NCBI GenBank assembly: GCA_027489175.1
Contig: JAIYAE010000005.1
Location: forward strand, 62,001 to 126,000
From: Rhodobacter sp.
GTDB lineage: Bacteria; Pseudomonadota; Alphaproteobacteria; Rhodobacterales; Rhodobacteraceae
DNA length: 64,000 nucleotides
Reading direction: 5' to 3'
Shown: one piece after another, positions 44,463 through 52,153 of the stretch
How the letters are laid out: every line of letters starts with the position of its first letter
How positions within the stretch are numbered: the stretch's first letter is position 1
Program-made: the position numbers and the translations under genes
The notes under the pieces: generated by a model
Database searches by the model: none
The model's input: only the letters and a program-made list of their open reading frames with translations
What the model was told of the DNA's origin: nothing

Positions 44463-45383
44463 CTAGGCCAAAGCCATCGCGCGGCGCAGGTCTTCGCGGA
44501 TGTGCTGCGCCATGTAATCGGCGAAAAGCTGGACCTTGGGGTCTTTCAGCCGCCGATGCTGGCTGAGGGTGGAAAGTTGCACCGCAAGCGGCGGCGTGGC
44601 GGTGGCGACGGGCACCAGCGCGCCGCTGCGCAGGTGGTCGGCAACCTCGAACAATGGTTTCAGGACGATGCCGCGGCCGTCGAGCGCCCAGCCGGTCAGC
44701 ACGTCCCCGTCATCGGATTCGAAGGGGCCGGTGATTTCGAACCGACGCGGGCCGTCCGGGGTGGCAAGCGTCCACTGGAATTCCTTGGCACCGGGAAAGC
44801 GCAGGTTCAGGCAGTCGTGGCGGTCGCGGACCAGCGCCTCGCCATCTGCGGGCATGCCCCGGCGGGCGATGTAGGCGGGGGCGGCGCAGAGGGTGCGCGG
44901 GCAGTCGGCGATGGTGCGGACCTTGAGGGTCGAATCCTCAAGCGTGCCAAGGTGAAAGGCCACATCGATGCCTTCGGTGACCACGTCGATCCCCCGGTCG
45001 GACAGGCGCAGGCGCACGTCGATCTGGGGATAAAGGTCCTTGAAGGCGGGCACACGCGGCGCGATCAGGCGGCGGCCAAGGCCCAAGGGGGCGGCAACAA
45101 AGATCGTGCCGCGCGGGTTTTGCGTGGCGTCCATCACGGCCGCCTCAGCCTCATCAATCGCTTCCAGCACGCGGCGCGCGCCGTCATAGAAGATGCGGCC
45201 ATTCTCGGTCGGCTGCAGGCTGCGGGTGGTGCGGCTGAAAAGGCGGACGCCAAGGTGTTTCTCAAGGTCCGAAATCCGGGCCGAGGCAACCGCGGGCGAG
45301 GTGCGCTGATCGCGGGCAGCAGCGGACATGCTGCCCAATTCATAGACACGGACGAACATGCGGATGGTGTTGACGTAAGACAT
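44463..45383 (-). CDS. LysR-family regulator, probably of purine catabolism
   Basis: 306 residues. The N-terminal winged HTH is at 1-60 (MSAAARDQRTSPAVASARIS), with the periplasmic-binding-protein-like effector domain after about residue 90. Divergent from puuD with 97 bases between starts, it is the only regulator in the purine locus and its likely controller. The inducer cannot be read from sequence; urate or a ureide would fit. Confidence 0.88.
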   Translation of the reverse strand: MSYVNTIRMFVRVYELGSMSAAARDQRTSPAVASARISDLEKHLGVRLFSRTTRSLQPTENGRIFYDGARRVLEAIDEAEAAVMDATQNPRGTIFVAAPLGLGRRLIAPRVPAFKDLYPQIDVRLRLSDRGIDVVTEGIDVAFHLGTLEDSTLKVRTIADCPRTLCAAPAYIARRGMPADGEALVRDRHDCLNLRFPGAKEFQWTLATPDGPRRFEITGPFESDDGDVLTGWALDGRGIVLKPLFEVADHLRSGALVPVATATPPLAVQLSTLSQHRRLKDPKVQLFADYMAQHIREDLRRAMALA

Positions 45384-45412
45384 TCTTCGGCAGGTCTTGA
45401 AAGTGATGCGGG

Positions 45413-45434
45413 CTTTCTATGGATTAACAGAAAG
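45413..45434. promoter_or_regulatory. Inverted repeat in the LysR-puuD gap
   Basis: CTTTCT, 10 bases, AGAAAG. It is 30 bases from the LysR start and 47 from the puuD start, and its size is compatible with a LysR recognition site. Confidence 0.45.
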
Positions 45435-45480
45435 GTGAGCGGCAGGATAGCCTTTCGGCAAAGCCAGGGGAGGGACGCGG

Positions 45481-46713
45481 ATGTATGACGTGGTGCTGAT
45501 GTGGGAATGGGTCGAGATCGCGGTGCGCTGGCTGCATGTGATCACGGCGATTGCCTGGATCGGGTCGAGCTTCTACTTCATCGCGCTGGACCTTGGCCTG
45601 CACCGCGACCGCAACCTGGCCAGTGGCGCCGATGGCGAGGAATGGCAGGTCCACGGTGGGGGGTTCTACCACATCCAGAAATACCTGGTGGCGCCGGGGT
45701 CGATGCCGGATCACCTGGTGTGGTTCAAGTGGGAAAGCTATGCGACCTGGCTGTCGGGGGCCGCACTTCTGGTCTTGGTCTACTACATGGGGGCCGAGCT
45801 TTACCTGATCGACCCGACGGTGCTGGAGCTGACAACGTGGCAGGCCATCGGCATCTCGGTCGCGTCGCTGGCCTTTGGCTGGGTGGCCTATACCACGCTG
45901 TGCAGGGTCTTCGTGAACGCCAACCAGACGGTGCTGATGGTGGCCTTGTTCGCGGTGCTGGTGGGGATGAGCCTGTTCTACACCAGCGTCTTCAGCGGGC
46001 GGGCGGCGCTTTTGCATCTGGGGGCGTTTACCGCCACGATCATGAGCGCGAATGTGTTCATGGTCATCATGCCGAACCAGCGGGTCGTGGTGGCTGACTT
46101 GAAGGCGGGCCGGAAGCCGGACCCGAAATATGGAAAGATCGCCAAGCAGCGGAGCACGCATAACAATTATCTGACGCTGCCGGTGGTGTTTCTGATGCTG
46201 TCGAACCATTACCCCTTGGTCTTTGCGACCCAGTGGAATTGGCTGATCGCGAGCCTTGTGTTCCTGATGGGCGTGACGATCCGGCACTGGTTCAACACCC
46301 GCCACGCGCGCAAGGGCAGCCCGTGGTGGACCTGGGGCCTGACGGCGGCGTTGTTTGTGGCCATCGCCTGGTTGTCGAGCGCACCGATGAAAACGGTCGA
46401 AGGCGAAGCAGCGTTGCAGGGCGACGCGCTGCGCCTGGCCAGCGCCGAAGGGTTCGAGGACGTGGTGGGCATCGTGCAGGGCCGCTGCAGCATGTGCCAT
46501 GCGGCCGAGCCCGGTTGGGACGGCATCGCCTGGCCGCCGAAGGGCGTGGTGCTGGAGACGGAAGCCCAGATCGCGCATGAGGCGCGGCGGATCTACCTGC
46601 AATCGGGCGTCAGCCACGCCATGCCGCCCGGCAACCTGAGCTATATGGAGCCCGAAGAGCGGGAGGCCATCGTGCGCTGGTTCCGGGGGATTGGCGCGGA
46701 CGATCCGGTCTAG
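45481..46713 (+). CDS. puuD: Membrane urate hydroxylase PuuD with cytochrome c domain
   Basis: 410 residues. About eight membrane helices at residues 1-~305 (DUF989; ITAIAWIGSSFYFIALD) are followed by a periplasmic c-type heme domain with C336-S-M-C339-H340 and distal Met in SHAMPPGNLSYME. It oxidises urate to 5-hydroxyisourate and passes electrons to the respiratory chain instead of to oxygen, so no H2O2 forms. HiuH and UraD then act. GGGAGGGAC precedes ATG 45481. A double-hairpin repeat follows the stop. Confidence 0.93.
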   Translation: MYDVVLMWEWVEIAVRWLHVITAIAWIGSSFYFIALDLGLHRDRNLASGADGEEWQVHGGGFYHIQKYLVAPGSMPDHLVWFKWESYATWLSGAALLVLVYYMGAELYLIDPTVLELTTWQAIGISVASLAFGWVAYTTLCRVFVNANQTVLMVALFAVLVGMSLFYTSVFSGRAALLHLGAFTATIMSANVFMVIMPNQRVVVADLKAGRKPDPKYGKIAKQRSTHNNYLTLPVVFLMLSNHYPLVFATQWNWLIASLVFLMGVTIRHWFNTRHARKGSPWWTWGLTAALFVAIAWLSSAPMKTVEGEAALQGDALRLASAEGFEDVVGIVQGRCSMCHAAEPGWDGIAWPPKGVVLETEAQIAHEARRIYLQSGVSHAMPPGNLSYMEPEEREAIVRWFRGIGADDPV

Positions 46714-46718
46714 GGCGC

Positions 46719-46763
46719 GCAAAACTTTTCGAAAAGTTTTGCAAATTCCTTCGAAGGAATTTG
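46719..46763. repeat. Double hairpin element, copy 2
   Basis: Two perfect palindromes in tandem: GCAAAACTTTTC/GAAAAGTTTTGC (46719-46742), then CAAATTCCTTC/GAAGGAATTTG (46742-46763). It fills the gap between convergent puuD and the GFA gene and can terminate both. Confidence 0.75.
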
Positions 46764-46764
46764 G

Positions 46765-47157
46765 TCACCCCTCGGTCCGGCCGTCGCTTTCGCGGTTCTT
46801 TTCGTAATGCCGGATGCCATCAAATTCCGGCAGCCAGCCTTCGCGCCGGATCGTCCACAGCTCGTAAGTCGGGCGGAACTGGTCGGGGGCGTCGAAGGCA
46901 CCAAGGTTGATCCCGATCTCGTCGTCGATATGGGCAAAAACCGGCGAGCCGCAGGTCGGGCAGAAGCTGCGGTCGCGGTAGGTTTGCACCTCGCCGGTGA
47001 TGGTCACGGCGGTTTCGGGAAAGATTGCCGAGGCGTGGAACAAGGCGCCGTGGTTCTTGCGGCAGTCCATGCAATGGCAGAGGCCGACGCGGTAGGGCTG
47101 GCCGGTTGCCGTGAACCGCAGCGCGCCGCAAAGACAGCCGCCGGTGACCGTATCCAT
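46765..47157 (-). CDS. GFA family zinc-binding protein
   Basis: 130 residues. Zinc-binding Cys clusters GGCLCGALRF (residues 6-15), CHCMDCRK and FCPTCGSPVF define the glutathione-dependent formaldehyde-activating enzyme/centromere V fold. Most members, including this, have no proven substrate. The start at 47157 directly precedes the first Cys pair. It begins two bases after the end of the sulfotransferase gene, so the two may form one transcript. Confidence 0.9.
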   Translation of the reverse strand: MDTVTGGCLCGALRFTATGQPYRVGLCHCMDCRKNHGALFHASAIFPETAVTITGEVQTYRDRSFCPTCGSPVFAHIDDEIGINLGAFDAPDQFRPTYELWTIRREGWLPEFDGIRHYEKNRESDGRTEG

Positions 47158-47158
47158 C

Positions 47159-47977
47159 CTAGTCCCCCAGCTTGGCGTGCACTTCGTCCAGATCAACCGG
47201 GCCCTTTGGCAGCTTGTTCGCCGGGTTGTCGAAGTCATAGCGGAAGAGCTGGAAGTCGCGTTTGTAGATTTCCCACATCAGGTGCATCGAAAGATCGTCG
47301 AAATAGGCTTCAACCGGATGCGCCCGCTTTGGCCCGTGGCCTTCGCTTTCGTTGAAGCGCGGGATCTTCGCCAGATCAATCGGGTGCTTCACGGTGATCC
47401 GGTCCAGCACCGTCTGCATGCCGGGATTGAAATCTTCGGTGAAGAAGATGTGGTTGTAGCGCCCGCCATTGACGATGAAGGTCGAAACATGGCCCGCCAT
47501 TGCTGACCAATGGATGTCCGGCTCCATCGGCTTTTTCCAGCGGATGGTGTCGCGGACAAAGAGGAGGAACCGGCGGAAGCTGGCGATCTGGTCAAAATCC
47601 TGCTTGCCATCGTCGCCGCCGACCTCGACCCCGTATTTCTGGATCAGAAGCGGCACCATGTTGCCGCGGTAGCGTTTGCCGTTGCGCTGGATGCCGCAGA
47701 TCTTGTCGAAGAACGACGACAGGATGCGGGTATAGGGGTTGCGCACGCAGGTGAAGGCAAAGGTCTTGTGCCCGCGCACGGCGGCCTCGATCCGGGGCTG
47801 GCTGCCTTCCAGCGCCCATTTGTGCAGGCCGGTCTGCGCATCATGGATGTCGCCATCGAAAAACCGGCCATGGTCGGAATAGAACATGATCTGCCCGATG
47901 GTCGAACAGGCGCATTTCGGCACGACCCGGTAGACGACGCTTTCGCTTTCGGTCATCCAAGTACCGGGGAAACCCAT
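47159..47977 (-). CDS. Sulfotransferase family protein
   Basis: 272 residues. The PAPS 5'-phosphosulfate loop is VPKCACSTIGQIMFY near residue 20, and the 3'-phosphate region is FAFTCVRNPYTRILSSFFDK near residue 75, as in carbohydrate sulfotransferases (family 2). No signal peptide. Divergent from a GT14-type glycosyltransferase 148 bases away, a pairing that suggests a sulfated surface glycan. Acceptor unknown. Confidence 0.85.
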   Translation of the reverse strand: MGFPGTWMTESESVVYRVVPKCACSTIGQIMFYSDHGRFFDGDIHDAQTGLHKWALEGSQPRIEAAVRGHKTFAFTCVRNPYTRILSSFFDKICGIQRNGKRYRGNMVPLLIQKYGVEVGGDDGKQDFDQIASFRRFLLFVRDTIRWKKPMEPDIHWSAMAGHVSTFIVNGGRYNHIFFTEDFNPGMQTVLDRITVKHPIDLAKIPRFNESEGHGPKRAHPVEAYFDDLSMHLMWEIYKRDFQLFRYDFDNPANKLPKGPVDLDEVHAKLGD

Positions 47978-48124
47978 ACGTGACGTCCTTCCAAGAGTCA
48001 GTTTCAGCAAAAGCGACACAATGCCAAGATTGCGGCAATCAAGCAGACAAGTTCGGCCTTTTCAAGGAAGCTTGCCGCAGTTTACGAGGACGGCCATGAC
48101 CCCCAGCCCGAAACCGCGTGCCCG

Positions 48125-49702
48125 ATGACGACGATTGCCTTCATCCTCCTGTGCCACAAGGACCCGGAGGGGGTCATCGCGCAGGCGCTGCGCTTGACGG
48201 CGGCGGGGGACTGCATAGCCATCCATTTCGACGCCCGCGCCCGCGCGGCGGATTTTGACCGCATCCGGCAAGCCCTGTCCGGCAACCCGCAGATCACCTT
48301 TGCCGCACGCCGGGTCAAATGCGGCTGGGGCGAGTGGAGCCTGGTCGCCGCCACGCTGGAGGCCCTGCGGGCGGCGGCCGAGGCGTTTCCTGCGGCCACG
48401 CATTTCTACATGCTGTCCGGCGACTGCATGCCGATCAAGACGGCCGAGCATGTGCATCAGCGGCTGGAGGCGGAAGAAGCGGATTTCATCGAGAGCTTCG
48501 ATTTTTTCACCTCGGACTGGATCAAGACCGGGATCAAGGAAGAACGGCTGATCTATCGGCACTGGTTCAACGAACGGCAGCGCAAGGCGTGGTTCTACCG
48601 GTCGATGGAGTGGCAAAAGCGGCTGGGACTGGCGCGCAAGGTCCCCTCTGACCTGCGCATCCGCATCGGTAGCCAGTGGTGGTGCCTGCGGCGGCGCACG
48701 GTGGAGGCGGTGCTTTCCTTCATTGACCGGCGGGCCGATGTGGTGCGCTTTTTCCGCACGACCTGGATCCCGGACGAGACGTTCTTTCAGACCATCGTCG
48801 CCCATCTGACGCCCGAGCGTGAGATCCGCTCACGCACGCTGACGTTCCTCATGTTCACCGATTACGGGATGCCGGCGACGTTCTATGACGACCACCATGA
48901 CCTTTTGCTGGCGCAGGAATACCTGTTTGCGCGCAAGATCAGCCCGGATGCGCTGACGCTGAAGGCACGGCTGGGCGCGCTTTACATTGAAACCGGGCGC
49001 AGCTTTCAGACCACGGGCGACGGGCGGCGGCAGTTTGAGTTTCTGACCGCGCGCGGGCGGCAAGGCCGGCGGTTTGCACCACGGTTCTGGGAAACTGAAA
49101 CCCGGCTGGGCCGCGACCGCACCCTCTTGTTGGTGACCTGCAAGAAGTGGCATGTCGCCAAGCGTCTGGTGCAGCGTCTGCGCGAGGTGACGCAGGTCCC
49201 GGCGGTGGACTATCTCTTCAACGAAGAGGCCGCTGCCTTGCCGGACCTTGGCGGTATCCAGACCACGCTGGACAAGCGCATGCGCCACCGTCGCGCGCTG
49301 GTCCGGATGCTGTTTGACTTCTGGGAGACGGATCGGCTGATCCTCTGCGTTGATCCGGCCAGCACGGAACTGATCCAGGACCTTTACAACGACCGCGCCG
49401 AAGTGCGCCTACTGGAAATCGACTGCGCGTTTTCGGATGAATACCTCGTGGGCCATGCGCGCCGGGTGGGGCTTGCCGGGCCGCACACGCCGCCTGCCGC
49501 GATTGACCGGCTGTTGCCGACGATCCGGTATGACGTGCGGTTTGAAATCGAGCGCTTGCGCGACCTGGGCTTGCCGGGCCACCATCGGATGCGCGAACTG
49601 GGCGACCTGAGCGAGAATGCGCGGGCGCTGGCGGCGTTTCTGGATATTCCTGCCGAAACCGCGCGCGACATTGCGGCAACCGATTACCTATTCGTGGATT
49701 GA
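48125..49702 (+). CDS. GT14 core-2/I-branching-type glycosyltransferase with DUF5928
   Basis: 525 residues. The N-terminal ~270 residues match beta-1,6-N-acetylglucosaminyl/xylosyltransferases of GT14: FILLCHKDPEGVIAQALRL, AIHFDARA, LSGDCMPIKTAEHVH, IGSQWWCLRRRTVEAVL and WIPDETFFQTI. The C-terminal ~250 residues (RTLLLVTCKKWHVAKRLVQR onward) are the DUF5928 extension with no known activity. No membrane helix, so it works in the cytoplasm on an activated sugar. ATG 48125 follows a GC-rich leader without a strong ribosome site. Partner sulfotransferase is divergent; HIT gene follows after 5 bases. Confidence 0.85.
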   Translation: MTTIAFILLCHKDPEGVIAQALRLTAAGDCIAIHFDARARAADFDRIRQALSGNPQITFAARRVKCGWGEWSLVAATLEALRAAAEAFPAATHFYMLSGDCMPIKTAEHVHQRLEAEEADFIESFDFFTSDWIKTGIKEERLIYRHWFNERQRKAWFYRSMEWQKRLGLARKVPSDLRIRIGSQWWCLRRRTVEAVLSFIDRRADVVRFFRTTWIPDETFFQTIVAHLTPEREIRSRTLTFLMFTDYGMPATFYDDHHDLLLAQEYLFARKISPDALTLKARLGALYIETGRSFQTTGDGRRQFEFLTARGRQGRRFAPRFWETETRLGRDRTLLLVTCKKWHVAKRLVQRLREVTQVPAVDYLFNEEAAALPDLGGIQTTLDKRMRHRRALVRMLFDFWETDRLILCVDPASTELIQDLYNDRAEVRLLEIDCAFSDEYLVGHARRVGLAGPHTPPAAIDRLLPTIRYDVRFEIERLRDLGLPGHHRMRELGDLSENARALAAFLDIPAETARDIAATDYLFVD

Positions 49703-49707
49703 GAAGC

Positions 49708-50079
49708 ATGACCTGGACCTATGACCCCACCAACATCTTCGCCCGCATCCTGCGTGGCGAGATTCCGAACCGGACGGTGATGGACACGCCCCACACGCTG
49801 GTGTTCCACGACATTCGCCCCTTGGCACCGGTGCATGTGCTGGCAATCCCGAAAGGGGCCTATGTGGCGCTGGATCATTTCGCGGCCGAGGCGTCGGAGG
49901 CCGAGATCATGGATTTCCACCGCACGGTCGCCAAGACCTGTGCGATCCTGGGCCTCAGCGGCCCGGACGGCTATCGGGGCATCACCAATGCTGGGGTGCA
50001 CGGGATGCAAGAGGTGCCGCATTACCATCTGCATATCCTTGGCGGCCGCGTTCTGGGCCGACTGGTAGAGCCGGAGTGA
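49708..50079 (+). CDS. HIT-family nucleotide hydrolase (HINT-like)
   Basis: 123 residues. IFARILRGEIPN at the N-terminus and the histidine triad HYHLHILGG near residue 105 are typical of HINT purine-nucleoside phosphoramidases. Cytoplasmic. ATG 49708 follows the glycosyltransferase stop by five bases. Confidence 0.93.
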   Translation: MTWTYDPTNIFARILRGEIPNRTVMDTPHTLVFHDIRPLAPVHVLAIPKGAYVALDHFAAEASEAEIMDFHRTVAKTCAILGLSGPDGYRGITNAGVHGMQEVPHYHLHILGGRVLGRLVEPE

Positions 50080-50159
50080 CGCGGTAGCCCAATGCGCAAG
50101 CTTCGGGTCGCCCGGGGCGCGCGGTCGGGGCATCTTCCGGTAAAAACACGGAGGATGCG

Positions 50160-50615
50160 ATGCGATTTGTGGCGATACCGACGGATGTGGTGCGGGCCTA
50201 TCAGGCCGGGGGGCCTGATGCGAACGGGCAGGTGCCCGAGCGGCAGATCTCGGAAGGGGGCGGTACCCCGTGCCGGCACTGTCTGGGGATGATCCCGAAA
50301 GGGGCGGAGATGCTGGTTCTGGCGCACCGACCCTTCCCCGCGCCGCAGCCCTATGCCGAGGTTGGCCCGATTTTCCTTTGCGCCGATCCTTGTGATGCGG
50401 GGGGTGGCGAGGGGGTGCCGGACATGCTCGCCTCGCCCGACTATATCGTTCGGGGGTATGGGGCGGGGGACCGGATCGTCTATGGCACCGGCGGGGTGGT
50501 GGCGACCGGGGCCATCACGGCGCGGGCGGCAGAGCTTTTTGCCGATCCGCGGGTGGCCTATGTGCATGTGCGGTCCGCCCGGAACAACTGCTATCAGGTC
50601 CGCATCGAGCGGTGA
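50160..50615 (+). CDS. DUF1203 family protein
   Basis: 151 residues. FVAIPTDVVRAYQAGGPDAN, PCRHCLGMIPKGAEMLVLAH and RPFPAPQPYAEVGPIFLCA match the conserved body of DUF1203, and RSARNNCYQVRIER is the usual C-terminus. Two Cys-x-x-Cys-like residues could bind metal. Function unknown. Confidence 0.85.
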   Translation: MRFVAIPTDVVRAYQAGGPDANGQVPERQISEGGGTPCRHCLGMIPKGAEMLVLAHRPFPAPQPYAEVGPIFLCADPCDAGGGEGVPDMLASPDYIVRGYGAGDRIVYGTGGVVATGAITARAAELFADPRVAYVHVRSARNNCYQVRIER

Positions 50616-50652
50616 CCTTGCGGAGCGGCGTGCCGCCGCGAAGACCTGTTCT

Positions 50653-50737
50653 CTCGTCTCTGCGCGAAGATGCGCAGAGACGAGGCTGACGAGGGGCGCT
50701 GCCCCTCGAGCTCCCCGGGATATTTGGGCCAAAGTGA
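50653..50737 (+). repeat. Dispersed hairpin-tail element, copy E (long form)
   Basis: The outer hairpin CTCGTCTCTGCGC-gaagat-GCGCAGAGACGAG (50653-50684; perfect 13-bp arms) is followed by CGAGGGGC-gct-GCCCCTCG (50690-50708) and the tail CTCCCCGGGATATTTGGGCC. It lies between the DUF1203 gene and the convergent YdeI gene. Confidence 0.8.
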
Positions 50738-50743
50738 AAGGGC

Positions 50744-51325
50744 TTAGCGGCGGAAGGGGCTGGGGCGAAGGCCTTGCGCTGCGCTGTCGGTGACGTCGGC
50801 GATACGTTTGGCGCGGGTTTCGGCGGTCTTGGCGGTCTTGATCCATTCCAGCGTGCCGCGCCTTATGCTGCGCGGCAGGGCGGCCCAGAAGTCTTTGGTG
50901 CCGGTATCAGCCAACGCCTGGGTCAGGTCAGGTGGGTCGATCAGCGCGTCGACGTCGTTCAGGAAATCCCACATGCCGCTGGCTTGCGCGATGGCGATCT
51001 TCGCCTCACCCGCCGGGGTCATGGCGCCGCTGGAGCGGGCCCGGTCGACATGGGCCTTGTTGACGGCCGACCAGGCGGATTTCGGGTTGCGCGGCGCGAT
51101 CAGGATCATAGAACGGTCGGCGTCCAGCGCGCGGGTGACGCTGTCGATCCAGCCCCAGCAGAGAAGCTCCTCCACCTGGGGCTCATAGGCGAGGTAGTCG
51201 GGGTGGTGCTTTTTGTAGCTGGCCAGCCAGATGGCCTTGGAGGTGGCGTGGTTTTCGGCCAGCCAGGCGCGGAGGTCGGCACGGCTGCGGACCGTCAGGA
51301 TCGGGGCTGCGTCAGCTGCGGGCAT
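50744..51325 (-). CDS. YdeI/OmpD-associated family protein
   Basis: 193 residues. The N-terminal DUF1801-like part is RSRADLRAWLAENHATSKAI, with the core LLCWGWIDSVTRALDADRSM and the C-terminal helical IRRGTLEWIKTAKTAETRAK. Poorly characterised cytoplasmic family. It starts inside the end of the MmcQ/YjbR gene (14-base overlap), suggesting a coupled pair. Confidence 0.88.
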   Translation of the reverse strand: MPAADAAPILTVRSRADLRAWLAENHATSKAIWLASYKKHHPDYLAYEPQVEELLCWGWIDSVTRALDADRSMILIAPRNPKSAWSAVNKAHVDRARSSGAMTPAGEAKIAIAQASGMWDFLNDVDALIDPPDLTQALADTGTKDFWAALPRSIRRGTLEWIKTAKTAETRAKRIADVTDSAAQGLRPSPFRR

Positions 51326-51665
51326 CGTCCCAGGCCTTGAGCCAGCGTTTCGGGGCAGCGTCGCGCCATTGTTGGGTGAGGCGGGCGCGGGCCCAGCCTT
51401 CGTCGATGCGCCCCGCGCGGACGAGGATCAGGTTATGGGGCGCGCAATGGGGGTGGAGGGTGAAGGTGTCAGGGTCGGCGGCCATGAGCATCTCGCGTTC
51501 CTCCTTGCCGCATTTGAAGACGGCGGCATCAACGTAAGGCGACCACCAGCACCACATCTTGCCGTGGGCCTTGAGGCATTCGTTCCCCCAGGGGAAGTCC
51601 ACGGTCACCTCTGGCAGGTCCAGGGACAGGGCGTGGGCTTTGAGCTGGGGCCAGGTGTGGATCAT
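51312..51665 (-). CDS. MmcQ/YjbR family DNA-binding-like protein
   Basis: 117 residues with the CyaY-like YjbR fold: DFPWGNECLKAHGKMWCWWS and the C-terminal DEGWARARLTQQWRDAAPKR. Biological role not established. Overlaps both flanking genes by a few bases (51312-51325 and 51662-51665), forming a tight string with the YdeI and DUF6985-like genes. Confidence 0.88.
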   Translation of the reverse strand: MIHTWPQLKAHALSLDLPEVTVDFPWGNECLKAHGKMWCWWSPYVDAAVFKCGKEEREMLMAADPDTFTLHPHCAPHNLILVRAGRIDEGWARARLTQQWRDAAPKRWLKAWDDARS

Positions 51666-52153
51666 GGGTCGCGACGGGTGGTGAATTTTGGATCAAGCGC
51701 GCTGTAGACGACGTTGGCCATGCGCTCGTCATCAAAGGCGTTGCTGTTCGTCAGATGACCGTCGTACCCGCCGCACTTGGTCAGTGTCCGCCCGCCTTCA
51801 AAACAAAGCATCAAGCCGTGCTCGGGTTCCCAGTCGCAGTCGGCCTCGACGATGACATAGGCCTCGTTCGCGGGGCTGAGGCTTTCATCGTCGATGAAGA
51901 GACCTTTGGGATGGACCTGGGTCCAGATCGCGTCCGCTGTGGGGATATCCACGGTACCGTCGCCGGTCCACTCGATGAAATCGCGGCAATAGGCTTCGAC
52001 ATGCCGTGTCATGGTCTGCCGATCCTTTTGCGTCAAGGCAAGGAACCTGTCCAGGGCAGCTTGCGCTTCGGCTGTCTCAGGCGGGTCGAAGAGCGTGACT
52101 TCCTTCTCGTCGAAGAGGGGGACCCGAAGCGCGGTCAATGTGCTTCTGCCCAA
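51662..52153 (-). CDS. DUF6985-like protein, unknown
   Basis: 163 residues. The C-terminal IVEADCDWEPEHGLMLCFEG followed by TKCGGYDGHLTN resembles DUF6985, a family often found near immunity-type proteins; this match is from memory. The start ATG 52153 overlaps the polA 3' end by 19 bases; a start nearer 52138 (TTG) is possible. It overlaps the next gene by four bases (ATGA). No toxin gene is visible nearby. Confidence 0.7.
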   Translation of the reverse strand: MGRSTLTALRVPLFDEKEVTLFDPPETAEAQAALDRFLALTQKDRQTMTRHVEAYCRDFIEWTGDGTVDIPTADAIWTQVHPKGLFIDDESLSPANEAYVIVEADCDWEPEHGLMLCFEGGRTLTKCGGYDGHLTNSNAFDDERMANVVYSALDPKFTTRRDP

